Under the pieces are notes generated by a model, which saw only the letters and a list, made by a program, of their open reading frames with translations, did no database searches and was not told where the DNA came from. A program made the translations under genes and the position numbers. A DNA stretch of 64,000 bases from Cytophagia bacterium. GTDB taxonomy: Bacteria > Bacteroidota > Bacteroidia > UBA7662. The DNA lies in NCBI GenBank assembly GCA_009926405.1, contig RFOZ01000001.1, positions 1-64,000 of the forward strand, read 5' to 3'. Below are positions 9,337 to 17,923 of this stretch, piece after piece. The stretch's first letter is position 1; each line of letters opens with the position of its first letter.

Positions 9337-10799
9337 ATCCAATGGCCTATAAGCGTTATTTTTTGATTGGTATCGGGGGTATCGGAATGAGTGCGCTTGC
9401 CCGTTACCTTTTGTTATCAGGCAAAGAGGTAGCCGGGTATGACCGCATAAGCAGTGATTTAACCCGCGCTTTGCAGGCTTCCGGGGCCTTGGTTTTGGAG
9501 CATTTGAACACCGAACAATGTCCTCCCCCCTTTGACGAGCATCCCGAACATTGCTTGGTGATTTACACTCCGGCGGTCCCCTTTGATCAGCCTTGGTTGA
9601 CTTATTTTCGAAACGGCAACTATACCATCATCAAGAGGGCCCGCATGTTGGGGTTGCTGACCGCTCGTCGTCCCACGGTGGCCGTGGCCGGAACCCACGG
9701 CAAGACAACCACAACGTCTTTGATAGCCCATTTGCTGCGTTGCGGTGGATTGGATGTAACAGCCTTTTTGGGTGGATTGGGTGTTGATGCCTCCTCAAAC
9801 CTAATGATGGGCAGTGAGCACGCAATGATGGTGGTTGAAGCGGATGAATACGATCGTTCTTTTCATGAATTGCAGCCTGAATGGGCCGTGGTAACGAGTA
9901 CGGATCCTGATCACCTGGATGTGTACGGGGATGCCGGTGCTGTCCTGCGCTCCTACCGACAATTTGCTCAATCGGCTGCTCGCTTGTTGGTGTCCCGTGC
10001 GGGTTTGGATCTCCAACCCATGGAGGGGGTCCGGCATTTGACCTACGGAAGCAGCGAAGGGATTTATGCAGATCAGGTAGCGGTTTCGGAGGGTTACCTC
10101 TGGTTTGATTACCATGGGAAAACTGTAATTAAGGATATCCCTAGCATGTTACCCGGTCAACATAACATCGAAAACGCGTTGGCTGCTATCACCATTGCCT
10201 TGGAATGCGGGGTGGCGCCGGAGAGTATTGCACCGGCTATGGCCGATTTTAAGGGAATCAAGCGACGCTTTGAGTACGTGGCCCGAGGCAAACGCCGCTG
10301 GCTGGTGGATGATTACGCTCATCACCCCCGGGAAATTGATGCTTTGATCCGTGGCCTGCGCCTCATGCACCCCAACAGTCGTGTTTTGGGCATCTTCCAA
10401 CCGCACCTTTACAGCAGGACCCGTGACTTTGCGCCTGAATTTGCGCGTTCCCTATCCGCTTTGGACGAGTGTTGGTTGCTGCCGATTTACCCGGCCCGCG
10501 AAAAACCGATGGAAGGCGTCGATAGTGGGTTGATTGCCAAGGATATGACCTGTGTTCATCGCTGTTTGCCGGTGAGCGAAGGGTCCAGCCCTGCATGGAT
10601 ACAGGATGTGTTGGAGCATCCCTCCGATTTGGTGGTCACCATCGGAGCCGGTGATATCGATCAATATTTGGATGCAATCGCGGTTCGTATTCTGGCCGAA
10701 GAATCGGCTTCACCCCGTATGGCAAAGCCTTCCGGCCCCTATTCTTCGGAGGGGTCAACCAATTCAAACCCCAGCGACAACCGTGATCTCTTCGCTTAG
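9333..10799 (+). CDS. murC: UDP-N-acetylmuramate--L-alanine ligase MurC
   Basis: Adds L-alanine to UDP-MurNAc, the first step of stem-peptide synthesis. 488 aa with the N-terminal loop FLIGIGGIGMSALARYL, the ATP loop G120-THGKTTTT, the MurC-typical EADEYDRSF and DYAHHPREI motifs, and a C-terminal domain with GIFQPHLYSRT. A Ser/Pro/Asn-rich tail of about 35 residues after the last conserved strand is unlike most MurC and overlaps the start region of ftsQ. ATGA coupling to murG. Confidence 0.96.
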   Translation: MNPMAYKRYFLIGIGGIGMSALARYLLLSGKEVAGYDRISSDLTRALQASGALVLEHLNTEQCPPPFDEHPEHCLVIYTPAVPFDQPWLTYFRNGNYTIIKRARMLGLLTARRPTVAVAGTHGKTTTTSLIAHLLRCGGLDVTAFLGGLGVDASSNLMMGSEHAMMVVEADEYDRSFHELQPEWAVVTSTDPDHLDVYGDAGAVLRSYRQFAQSAARLLVSRAGLDLQPMEGVRHLTYGSSEGIYADQVAVSEGYLWFDYHGKTVIKDIPSMLPGQHNIENALAAITIALECGVAPESIAPAMADFKGIKRRFEYVARGKRRWLVDDYAHHPREIDALIRGLRLMHPNSRVLGIFQPHLYSRTRDFAPEFARSLSALDECWLLPIYPAREKPMEGVDSGLIAKDMTCVHRCLPVSEGSSPAWIQDVLEHPSDLVVTIGAGDIDQYLDAIAVRILAEESASPRMAKPSGPYSSEGSTNSNPSDNRDLFA

Positions 10800-11559
10800 T
10801 CAAAAAATTCGCTCCCTTGATTGGGCGACTGTTCGCCTTGCCATGCTACGCATCCTGGGGTTGGGCTTGGTAACCGTGATTTGGGTGGGTGCACAGAACG
10901 AACTCAAGGCGACCAAAATCAAAAAAGTGGAGGTGGTCTACCGGGATCAGCATGGAATGCACCTGTTGAGTGAAGGGGAAATATCCCGCGTTGTCTCTTT
11001 GAAGGCAAACCGGTCTCCTCGGGGAATGATGGTCCATGAAAAGACCTTAAGATCCCTGCCTTCGCTGGTCCGTGCCGATCTTAGCCTGGGCTTGGACCGT
11101 GTTCTTTGGGTGGAGGTGGAATTCAGTCGTCCGGTCTTGAGAGTGATGCCCGTTGGAAGGCCCGGCTATTACTTGGATAATCGCGGTCTGGGCGTGCCTT
11201 TGAGCCCCGGGTTTGCCTGGCCACTTCCCCTTATCCTGGGCAATGTACCCGGTCATTGGTCCCAAGCCAAACTGCCTATGCATACGGGACTGGCCTTGGC
11301 CCTCAGGACCCACCAAGTCCTGGTGTCAGATTCCATCTTGGGAAAGGAAGTGACCCAATACGTGCTATCCGGCAGGGACTCGGCCTCGTTGGAGTTACAG
11401 ACCCGCTCCGGCCAACGAATCTGGGTAGGCACCTCCATGGATTTGACAGCCAAGCTGCGCAAGCTTTCGGTTTTTTACCGTTGGGCGCCGGCAGACTCTC
11501 TTCCGACCCGTTTTCATAACATCAATCTCATTTTTAAAGATCAAATTGTATGTCGCTAA
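10783..11559 (+). CDS. ftsQ: Cell division protein FtsQ
   Basis: Bitopic division protein that scaffolds FtsB/FtsL in the periplasm. The 258-aa version begins at GTG overlapping the murC end by 17 bp; an ATG at 10843, giving 238 aa and starting right at the membrane segment (MLRILGLGLVTVIWVG), is equally plausible. After the membrane span comes a POTRA-like region (KIKKVEVVYRDQHGMHLLSEGEISRVV), then the FtsQ beta domain. Assignment rests on topology, the POTRA-like strand pattern and position between murC and ftsA; it overlaps ftsA by 10 bp. Confidence 0.85.
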   Translation: MISSLSQKIRSLDWATVRLAMLRILGLGLVTVIWVGAQNELKATKIKKVEVVYRDQHGMHLLSEGEISRVVSLKANRSPRGMMVHEKTLRSLPSLVRADLSLGLDRVLWVEVEFSRPVLRVMPVGRPGYYLDNRGLGVPLSPGFAWPLPLILGNVPGHWSQAKLPMHTGLALALRTHQVLVSDSILGKEVTQYVLSGRDSASLELQTRSGQRIWVGTSMDLTAKLRKLSVFYRWAPADSLPTRFHNINLIFKDQIVCR

Positions 11560-12947
11560 ATTTCTCAAGTTTCAGAAACGCAGTATCTCCCCGCAAGGCA
11601 CCGGAGCCGGTGCCGGTGCCGGAGCCTGAAATCGTTGTCGGTCTGGATATCGGTACGACCAAAATCTGCGCGGTGGTCGGACGGCGCAACGAACACAACA
11701 AGGTAGACATCTTGGGTATGGGCTCGGCTGTTTCTCAAGGGGTCAACCGGGGGACGGTGGCCAATATTGAGCTGACAGTTCAATCCATTAAACAAGCCGT
11801 AGCAGAGGCCTCGGCTCGCTCAGGTGTCGATATACGGGTTGTCAACGTCGGAATCGCTGGTCAACACATCCGCAGTCATCAACAGCGCAACATGATGACT
11901 CGCCAAAACCGTGAAACCGAAATTTCAAAGGCTGATGTGAATCGTTTGTTGGAGGAGATGTACCGAGTGCCTCAGCAAGCGGGGTATGAAATCATTCATG
12001 TTTTGCCCCAAGATTATACGGTCGATGGCGAAAAAGATATTACCAACCCAGTCGGCATGAGTGGTATTACCCTGGAGGGTATGTTCCACATGATTACCGG
12101 TTCGGTGGGAGCCATCATGAATATCAAACGCTGCGTCGAACTTTCCGGTCTGCTCATCAATGGTTTGACTCTTGAGCCGCTGGCTTCGGCCGAAGCGGTT
12201 TTGAGCAAGGACGAGAAGGATGCCGGAGTTGTTTTGGTTGATATAGGGGGCGGCACCACCGATATCGCCATCTTTCATCAGAACATCATTCGTCATACGG
12301 CGGTTATCCCATTGGGCGGAAATATCATAACCCAAGACATACGGGAAGGTTGCTCTGTTTTGTTTGATCAAGCCGAAGCCCTGAAGGTTCGTTTCGGTTC
12401 GGCCTTGGCCCATGAAAGCATGGCCAACGAAGTAGTTTCGATTCCCGGTATTCGTGGCAGGGATCCGAAAGAAATCAGTTTGCTGACCTTGGCCAATATC
12501 ATCAATGCCCGGGTCAAGGAAATTATTCAGCATGTACAATATGAAATTCGTAGTTCCGGTTATGAAAAGCGACTGAGCGCAGGCATCGTTCTAACAGGAG
12601 GGGGAGCCCGTTTGAAGAACATCAAACATTTGTTTTCGCTTATGACGGGTATGGAGGCCTGCGTTGGGGATTCCAACGGGCACCTGAGCCAGGCTCCGGA
12701 TCTAATCAAATCCCCGGTTTATGCAACCGTTTGCGGTCTGGTTTTGACCTCGTTGGCCAAATTGGAAAATGAAGGTGCCTCATCCAATGGACAAGGCAAC
12801 CAACGATCCGGGGGTTCTGGTGAATCGGGCGGTGATAGCGGACCATCTCCGGTTCGGGAGGGTTTGTTGGAACGATTGCTTACGGTCCTGCCGGGATTCT
12901 TCATGGATCCGGAATTGGGCTCCAAAAACAGTCCGCATCGTGGATAA
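11550..12947 (+). CDS. ftsA: Cell division protein FtsA
   Basis: Actin-like ATPase that tethers FtsZ to the membrane. 465 aa. The phosphate-1 loop GLDIGTTKICAVVG, a phosphate-2 motif VDIGGGTTDIAIF and the adenosine loop GIVLTGGGARLKN are clear. A Gly/Ser-rich linker of about 30 residues precedes a probable amphipathic membrane-targeting helix (REGLLERLLTVLPGFF), the usual FtsA C-terminal arrangement, then a short extra tail. The N-terminus has a Pro/Val/Glu-rich stretch (APEPVPVPEPE) before the core. Confidence 0.95.
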   Translation: MSLNFSSFRNAVSPRKAPEPVPVPEPEIVVGLDIGTTKICAVVGRRNEHNKVDILGMGSAVSQGVNRGTVANIELTVQSIKQAVAEASARSGVDIRVVNVGIAGQHIRSHQQRNMMTRQNRETEISKADVNRLLEEMYRVPQQAGYEIIHVLPQDYTVDGEKDITNPVGMSGITLEGMFHMITGSVGAIMNIKRCVELSGLLINGLTLEPLASAEAVLSKDEKDAGVVLVDIGGGTTDIAIFHQNIIRHTAVIPLGGNIITQDIREGCSVLFDQAEALKVRFGSALAHESMANEVVSIPGIRGRDPKEISLLTLANIINARVKEIIQHVQYEIRSSGYEKRLSAGIVLTGGGARLKNIKHLFSLMTGMEACVGDSNGHLSQAPDLIKSPVYATVCGLVLTSLAKLENEGASSNGQGNQRSGGSGESGGDSGPSPVREGLLERLLTVLPGFFMDPELGSKNSPHRG

Positions 12948-13020
12948 TTTTTAATTCAACATTCTGTCATTTAACAAAAAACGATAAATAATTTTATAAC
13001 CACTTAATACTTTATTTTTT
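12948..13020 (+). promoter_or_regulatory. AT-rich leader between ftsA and ftsZ
   Basis: This 73-bp gap is markedly richer in A and T than its surroundings and is the longest gap inside the dcw run, so it could hold a separate ftsZ promoter. Only imperfect matches to the Bacteroidota -7 box TAnnTTTG are visible (for example TAATTTTA) and no good -33 TTTG. No terminator-like hairpin was seen. Confidence 0.35.
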
Positions 13021-14829
13021 ATGACGCCACTCAGTAATTTTCAATTCAGTTTGGGATCAAACCCAGGTGCCATCATCAAGGTTATCGGCATTGGTGGAGC
13101 CGGGGGAAACGCCGTCAATCATATGTTCCAAAAAGGAATCAAAGATGTTGATTTCCTGGTCTGTAACACCGATTATCAGGCCTTGGAACGCAATCTGGTG
13201 CGGAATCGCCTGCAATTGGGTCCCAACCTGACCGAAGGCCGTGGAGCAGGCAATCAACCCGAAATTGGGCGTAAGGCCGCGGTGGAAACCATGGAAGAAT
13301 TCAAAGAGCTCATTGGTAGGGAAACCAAGATGGTCTTTATTACAGCAGGGCTGGGTGGTGGAACGGGCACCGGTGCGGCCCCTGTTTTGGCGGAGGCTTG
13401 TCGGGCCCTGGACATTTTGACCGTGGGTATTGTTACGCTGCCATTTTCCTTTGAAGGCAAGAAGCGACTTGAGCAGGCCGAAATTGGCTTAAAGGAATTG
13501 CGCCGATTTTGCGATACAACCTTGGTTATCAGCAACGACAAGGTACGCGAGCTGTTTGGAAACCTGGTTTTCAAAGATGCCTTTGCCAAGGCAGACGATG
13601 TTTTGGCTTCAGCGGCCAAAGGCATTGCCGAGATTATTACCGTCGATGGGTATGTCAATGTTGATTTTGCCGATGTTCGAACCGTTTTGCAGCAGAGCGG
13701 AAAAGCAGTGATGGGTTCGGGTCAGGCCAGCGGCGAGAACCGTGCCTTGGAGGCGGTTCGATTGGCCTTGTCATCCCCCTTGCTAAGCGAGAATGATATA
13801 TCGGGTGCCCGCAATATTCTGATTAACATGAGCAGTGGGAATGAAGACCCGATTCGATTGGATGAAATCGGGGAAATTAACGATTATGTTCAAACCGAAG
13901 CGGGTTCAGGTACGGATGTTATTTGGGGGAATTGCACGGACGATGAATTGGGCGATGCTTTGAGGGTAACCTTAATTGCCACCGGCTTTGAGGGGGATAA
14001 CCGCCGCGATTACGGTTGGTCGGGTGCAAACACTGGTGTGGTTTGGCAGCCGGTCTTAGACGAGAAACCACCCGTTATCGTTCACGAACTTGATAAGCCC
14101 GAGCCAGCACCTGATCAAGTTCTCCAGGAAGAAACCTTGCCCATGTTCACGTTGATTGACGATGAATTTATGGACGATGATGAGAATGGTGGAACAGACA
14201 GCACCACGCCCCCTCCGGGCCCTGTAGCCCCTGCCCAAGCGGTTGATCAAGGTTCCCACGATTTGTTCACCCGTGTATGGAATTTCGATGATACTGCTTC
14301 GCCCTTTGATTCGGAACATCAAAGCAACGATCGGAACGAGGAGCCGGTGGCCTCCTTGGCATCCTCGGCAAAGGAGGTCGTAGACGAGGTTAACCCCTTC
14401 TTTGGATACGATGGTCCTGTGGAATGGGACCTCGCCCCGTTGAAGGTTGAAAGCAACAACACTGCAAGTTCGGACACGTCGTTTTCTGAGGCTGAAAAAG
14501 GCAATCCAACGCCAGCCGCTACCCATACACCGTCGGTGGAGCCATTGCCCGTTTATGCCAACGGTCCGTCCGATGAAGATGTCTTAACGCGCTCTCGCTC
14601 GCGCATTCAGAATTTAAGGAATCTGAATTCTTTGCTATCCGGTGGGAATGTCGCACTCGAAGAACTAGAAAAAGTTCCGGCCTATGTCAGGGCTGGGTAT
14701 CAACCCGCACCGGCTGCTTCGAGTTCGGACCTACCTTTAAGCCGCACAACGGTGACGGATCGGCCTTTGGGTTCGGGTGGCCCCCTTCTCAAAACCGATA
14801 ACCGCTATTTGCACGATAACGTTGATTAG
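13021..14829 (+). CDS. ftsZ: Cell division protein FtsZ with long C-terminal linker
   Basis: Tubulin-like GTPase that forms the Z ring. The GTPase core occupies roughly residues 18-325 with GIGGAGGNAVNHM near the N-terminus and the tubulin signature G112-GGTGTG. At 602 aa it is far longer than the roughly 380 aa of E. coli FtsZ: after the core comes an acidic, Pro/Ser-rich, probably disordered linker (about 335-515), then a conserved-looking block (RSRIQNLRNLNSLL...LEELEKVPAYVRAGY), probably the peptide contacting FtsA, and a further Ser/Pro tail. Long linkers are common in Bacteroidota FtsZ. Confidence 0.96.
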   Translation: MTPLSNFQFSLGSNPGAIIKVIGIGGAGGNAVNHMFQKGIKDVDFLVCNTDYQALERNLVRNRLQLGPNLTEGRGAGNQPEIGRKAAVETMEEFKELIGRETKMVFITAGLGGGTGTGAAPVLAEACRALDILTVGIVTLPFSFEGKKRLEQAEIGLKELRRFCDTTLVISNDKVRELFGNLVFKDAFAKADDVLASAAKGIAEIITVDGYVNVDFADVRTVLQQSGKAVMGSGQASGENRALEAVRLALSSPLLSENDISGARNILINMSSGNEDPIRLDEIGEINDYVQTEAGSGTDVIWGNCTDDELGDALRVTLIATGFEGDNRRDYGWSGANTGVVWQPVLDEKPPVIVHELDKPEPAPDQVLQEETLPMFTLIDDEFMDDDENGGTDSTTPPPGPVAPAQAVDQGSHDLFTRVWNFDDTASPFDSEHQSNDRNEEPVASLASSAKEVVDEVNPFFGYDGPVEWDLAPLKVESNNTASSDTSFSEAEKGNPTPAATHTPSVEPLPVYANGPSDEDVLTRSRSRIQNLRNLNSLLSGGNVALEELEKVPAYVRAGYQPAPAASSSDLPLSRTTVTDRPLGSGGPLLKTDNRYLHDNVD

Positions 14830-14861
14830 TTTGATTCCTCTGCACAACCACCCTGTTAAAG

Positions 14862-15965
14862 ATGAACATAAGCATCCTCAAAGAAGCAAACCCTGAACAC
14901 CGGGTATCGGCCACTCCGGAATTGGTGCAAGCGTGGGTTAAAAAAGGGCACAGGGTGTGGGTCGAAACAGGTGCAGGTCTCGAAGCGGCTTATTCCGATG
15001 AGGCCTATGCGGAAGCAGGGGCCCAGGGCGGTTCCAGGGACCAATTTCCACTTGATACCGAAGTCTTGGTTACGGTCAATTGCCCAACGGAACTTCCAGC
15101 TTCTGGTTTAAGGTGGTTGATTGGCACTTTGTCCCCGGCCCGCCATCGTTCTTTGTTGGAATCCTGGGTGCCGTCCGGTCTTACCATCCTGAGTTTGGAC
15201 GCCTTGCCTAGAATTACCCGCGCGCAGAATATGGATGTCCTTTCCAGCCAAGCATCTTTGGGTGGGTATCATGCTGTGATCGAAGCCGCGGCCCTTTTGC
15301 CCCGATGTTTTCCGATGATGATGACGGCCGCAGGGACCGTGGTGCCTGCCAGGGTTCTGGTTATCGGAGCCGGGGTGGCTGGCTTGCAGGCCATTGCCAC
15401 TGCCAAGCGATTGGGTGCGGTGGTTGTTGCCTTTGATACACGTCCATCGGTGAAAGAACAGGTGGAAAGCCTGGGTGGACATTTCATTGAAGTCGAAGGA
15501 GCCGTGGAGGATCGTGGTGCGGGGGGGTATGCTGTGCAGCAAAGCGAAGACTACCGACGCCGACAACAGGAACGCTTGAACGAAGAGCTCCTCAAAGCCG
15601 ACGTTGTGATTACCACGGCTCAAATACCTGGTCAACGAGCCCCTGTTTTGATTTCTTCTCCTATGTTGAACCGCATGAAAGCCGGTTCTGTTGTTATGGA
15701 CCTAGCAGCCGCCGGTGGCGGTAACTGCGAAGGGACGGTGGATGGTCAGAATATTCGGTTGGGCCAGGCCTTGGTCTGTGGACGATCGGCCCCTGCTTCG
15801 GCCAAGGCCCAAGATGCGAGCCGGATGTACTCCAGGAATTTACTTGCCTTTACCTCTTTGCTGGAATCGGATGACCCCTCCAAGTGGGCTCTTGTCAGCG
15901 ATGAAATCGTAACCGCCTGTTGCCTGGCCCACCAAGGGAGCGGGCAGGGCCTACTCGCCTCGTAG
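14862..15965 (+). CDS. pntAA: NAD(P) transhydrogenase subunit alpha part 1 (NAD(H)-binding domain I)
   Basis: Soluble NAD(H)-binding domain I of the proton-translocating transhydrogenase, related to alanine dehydrogenase. 367 aa, the size of the separate PntAA chain in organisms with a three-subunit enzyme (Rhodospirillum rubrum type). Visible motifs are the N-terminal KEANPEHRVSATPE block, the Rossmann loop VLVIGAGVAGLQAIATAKRLGA followed by the acidic FDTRPSVKEQ, and DVVITTAQIPGQRAPVL. Followed by pntAB and pntB in the same direction. It hydride-exchanges NADH with NADP+ bound by PntB, driven by proton entry. Confidence 0.93.
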   Translation: MNISILKEANPEHRVSATPELVQAWVKKGHRVWVETGAGLEAAYSDEAYAEAGAQGGSRDQFPLDTEVLVTVNCPTELPASGLRWLIGTLSPARHRSLLESWVPSGLTILSLDALPRITRAQNMDVLSSQASLGGYHAVIEAAALLPRCFPMMMTAAGTVVPARVLVIGAGVAGLQAIATAKRLGAVVVAFDTRPSVKEQVESLGGHFIEVEGAVEDRGAGGYAVQQSEDYRRRQQERLNEELLKADVVITTAQIPGQRAPVLISSPMLNRMKAGSVVMDLAAAGGGNCEGTVDGQNIRLGQALVCGRSAPASAKAQDASRMYSRNLLAFTSLLESDDPSKWALVSDEIVTACCLAHQGSGQGLLAS

Positions 15966-15989
15966 CATATTGGTTTAAATCAGGAAACA

Positions 15990-16310
15990 ATGGAATGGAG
16001 TTTACAGGATTTCCCAACACTGATTAACAGTGTTTTACCCCACCTATACCTGCTTTTGCTCGCTGTTTTTCTGGGCATTGAGGTGATTGGTCGAGTGCCA
16101 CAGGTGCTGCACACCCCCCTCATGTCCGGGTCCAACGCCCTCTCCGGGGTCGTGGTGGTGGGTTCCATTCTTATGGTTGGCAAGGCTGAGCAGGCCCCTT
16201 GGCCCGTTTTGGTTTTGGGATGCTTATCCTTGGTTTTGGCTACCGTGAACGTGGTCGGTGGTTTTGCCGTTACCGGGCGTATGCTCAACATGTTCCGCAA
16301 AAAGAAATAA
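15990..16310 (+). CDS. pntAB: NAD(P) transhydrogenase subunit alpha part 2 (membrane)
   Basis: 106-aa membrane protein with three to four hydrophobic segments, matching the small PntAB chain that supplies the alpha-side helices of domain II, the proton channel. The central segment GIEVIGRVPQVLHTPLMSGSNALSGVVVVG is the recognisable PntAB signature. It lies 24 bp after pntAA and 1 bp before pntB, as expected for subunits made together. Confidence 0.93.
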   Translation: MEWSLQDFPTLINSVLPHLYLLLLAVFLGIEVIGRVPQVLHTPLMSGSNALSGVVVVGSILMVGKAEQAPWPVLVLGCLSLVLATVNVVGGFAVTGRMLNMFRKKK

Positions 16311-16311
16311 C

Positions 16312-17742
16312 ATGGAAACAATGATGGAGGTTGGCTACCTGGTAGCCCTTGTTTGTTTTGTGTTGGGAATAAAAGGCATGAGCGATCCGGCGACCTCTAA
16401 CCGCGGTAATGGGATTCTGGCCCTGGGGATGGCTTTGGCCACCTTGGTGACCCTTTTTCTTCCAGGGCTCGCGAATCTACCGTATATATTGGGCTCCTTG
16501 GTTTTGGGGTCTTGGATAGGTCTGCGAATGTCCGCTCAGGCCAAAATGACCGAAATGCCCCAGATGGTCTCTTTACTCAACGGCTTTGGAGGTTTGGCAG
16601 CCGCCTTGGTGGCCTTGGCCGAAGTGGTGGATTTGTTGTACGGGGAAGGGCTGCTACGCTTGCTGACCGAAACATCGGGAATGGGGTCTATGGGTTCCTA
16701 TTACCTGGTTTTTTATATTGTCACTTTGATGATCAGCTTATCGGTTGGTGGAATCTCCTTTACCGGTTCTGTAATGGCCATGGCCAAACTGGACGGTAAG
16801 GTCAGTGGTCAGCCCATTCGCTTCCCACTGCAGGGCTTGGTTACCAACGGCCTTCTCTTGGTTCAGGTTTTACTGATTGTGGGGATGGTTTTGTTTCCAA
16901 CATATGCGGAGCCCATGGTTTACCTCCTGCTGGCCTTGTCCCTGGTCTATGGGGTGCTCTTCGTGTTGCCGATTGGCGGGGCGGACATGCCGGTGGTCAT
17001 TTCTTTTTTGAATTCCCTAACCGGTCTAACCGCGGCTACCACGGGTTTGTTGTTTGACAACCGTGCCATGTTGATGGGCGGTGTTCTGGTGGGCGCATCG
17101 GGTGTGTACCTGACGGTCCTCATGTGCAAAGCCATGAACCGTACCCTGGGGGCGGTCTTGCTGGGTCAGTTTAATGCATCGGGTTCGGTTGCCGGTCGTG
17201 AAATCAGTGGTCAAATCCGGGAGATAGGCACCTACGATGCCGCGGTTTTGTTGGCTTATTCATCCAGGGTGGTGGTGGTGCCTGGATACGGAATGGCGGT
17301 TGCTCAGGCCCAACACCCCATGCATGAACTCGAGAAACTCCTTGTTTCGAAAGGGGTCGAATGCCGTTATGCCATCCACCCCGTGGCCGGCCGTATGCCC
17401 GGTCACATGAACGTTCTGCTGGCCGAAGCCGATGTTTCCTACGATTTACTGATGGAAATGGAGGCCATTAACCCGGAATTCCCCCAGACCGATGTGGTGG
17501 TAGTGGTTGGTGCAAACGATGTGGTCAACCCGGCTGCCGAGAACGATCCAGGCTCTCCCGTTTACGGCATGCCAATCCTCAAGGCTTACCAGGCCAAGAA
17601 CATCATCGTAATCAAGCGCTCCATGGCGGCAGGTTATGCCGGTGTTGAGAACGAGCTTTTTTACGATCCCAAAACCCGCATGCTCTTTGGGGATGCCAAG
17701 GCCGTTTTGTCGGAGTTGATTCAGGCCGTGAAGGGTTTGTAA
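16312..17742 (+). CDS. pntB: NAD(P) transhydrogenase subunit beta
   Basis: PntB joins a membrane part of about nine helices (first about 270 residues) to the C-terminal NADP(H)-binding domain III. 476 aa from the ATG one base after pntAB. Domain III shows VVVVPGYGMAVAQAQHPMHEL, the inverted-orientation NADP site, HPVAGRMPGHMNVLLAEA and VGANDVVNPAA, and ends with KRSMAAGYAGVENELFY. The complex uses proton-motive force to make NADPH. An in-frame upstream start inside pntAB was not preferred. Confidence 0.95.
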   Translation: METMMEVGYLVALVCFVLGIKGMSDPATSNRGNGILALGMALATLVTLFLPGLANLPYILGSLVLGSWIGLRMSAQAKMTEMPQMVSLLNGFGGLAAALVALAEVVDLLYGEGLLRLLTETSGMGSMGSYYLVFYIVTLMISLSVGGISFTGSVMAMAKLDGKVSGQPIRFPLQGLVTNGLLLVQVLLIVGMVLFPTYAEPMVYLLLALSLVYGVLFVLPIGGADMPVVISFLNSLTGLTAATTGLLFDNRAMLMGGVLVGASGVYLTVLMCKAMNRTLGAVLLGQFNASGSVAGREISGQIREIGTYDAAVLLAYSSRVVVVPGYGMAVAQAQHPMHELEKLLVSKGVECRYAIHPVAGRMPGHMNVLLAEADVSYDLLMEMEAINPEFPQTDVVVVVGANDVVNPAAENDPGSPVYGMPILKAYQAKNIIVIKRSMAAGYAGVENELFYDPKTRMLFGDAKAVLSELIQAVKGL

Positions 17743-17923
17743 GGGGTGGACCTGCCAAGGCTTTTGCAAGTTTGCTGCCTGGTTCCAGCTCCCAAAAATT
17801 ATTTTTGGTTTTACTACAAAAGGTGCAATTTTTGAGGAGCCGAACGTTTGTGCTTTCGGGCTCAACTTTACGCATCAACCGCCCACCTTTTTTGTTATTC
17901 TGTCCAAAATTTACCCCTTACTC
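17743..17923 (+). promoter_or_regulatory. Intergenic region with candidate promoter and stem-loop ahead of citrate synthase
   Basis: 181 bp without a gene. A perfect inverted repeat of 7 bp with a 3-nt spacer (CCAAAAA-TTA-TTTTTGG, 17792-17808) includes an exact TAnnTTTG match (TATTTTTG, 17800-17807). Its TTTG is also spaced 19 bp ahead of a one-mismatch box AATTTTTG (17827-17834), so transcription could start near 17815 or 17841. An imperfect stem (GAGCCGAA / TTCGGGCTC) lies at 17837-17863 in the leader. None of these is decisive. Confidence 0.35.

Noticed and set aside
10606..10782. N-terminal extension of the ftsQ frame inside murC
   Set aside because: The residues do not resemble FtsQ and overlap a conserved part of murC.
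17743..17792. Hairpin (CCAAGGC ... GCCTGG) after pntB as a terminator
   Set aside because: The stem is short, mismatched and not followed directly by a T-run.
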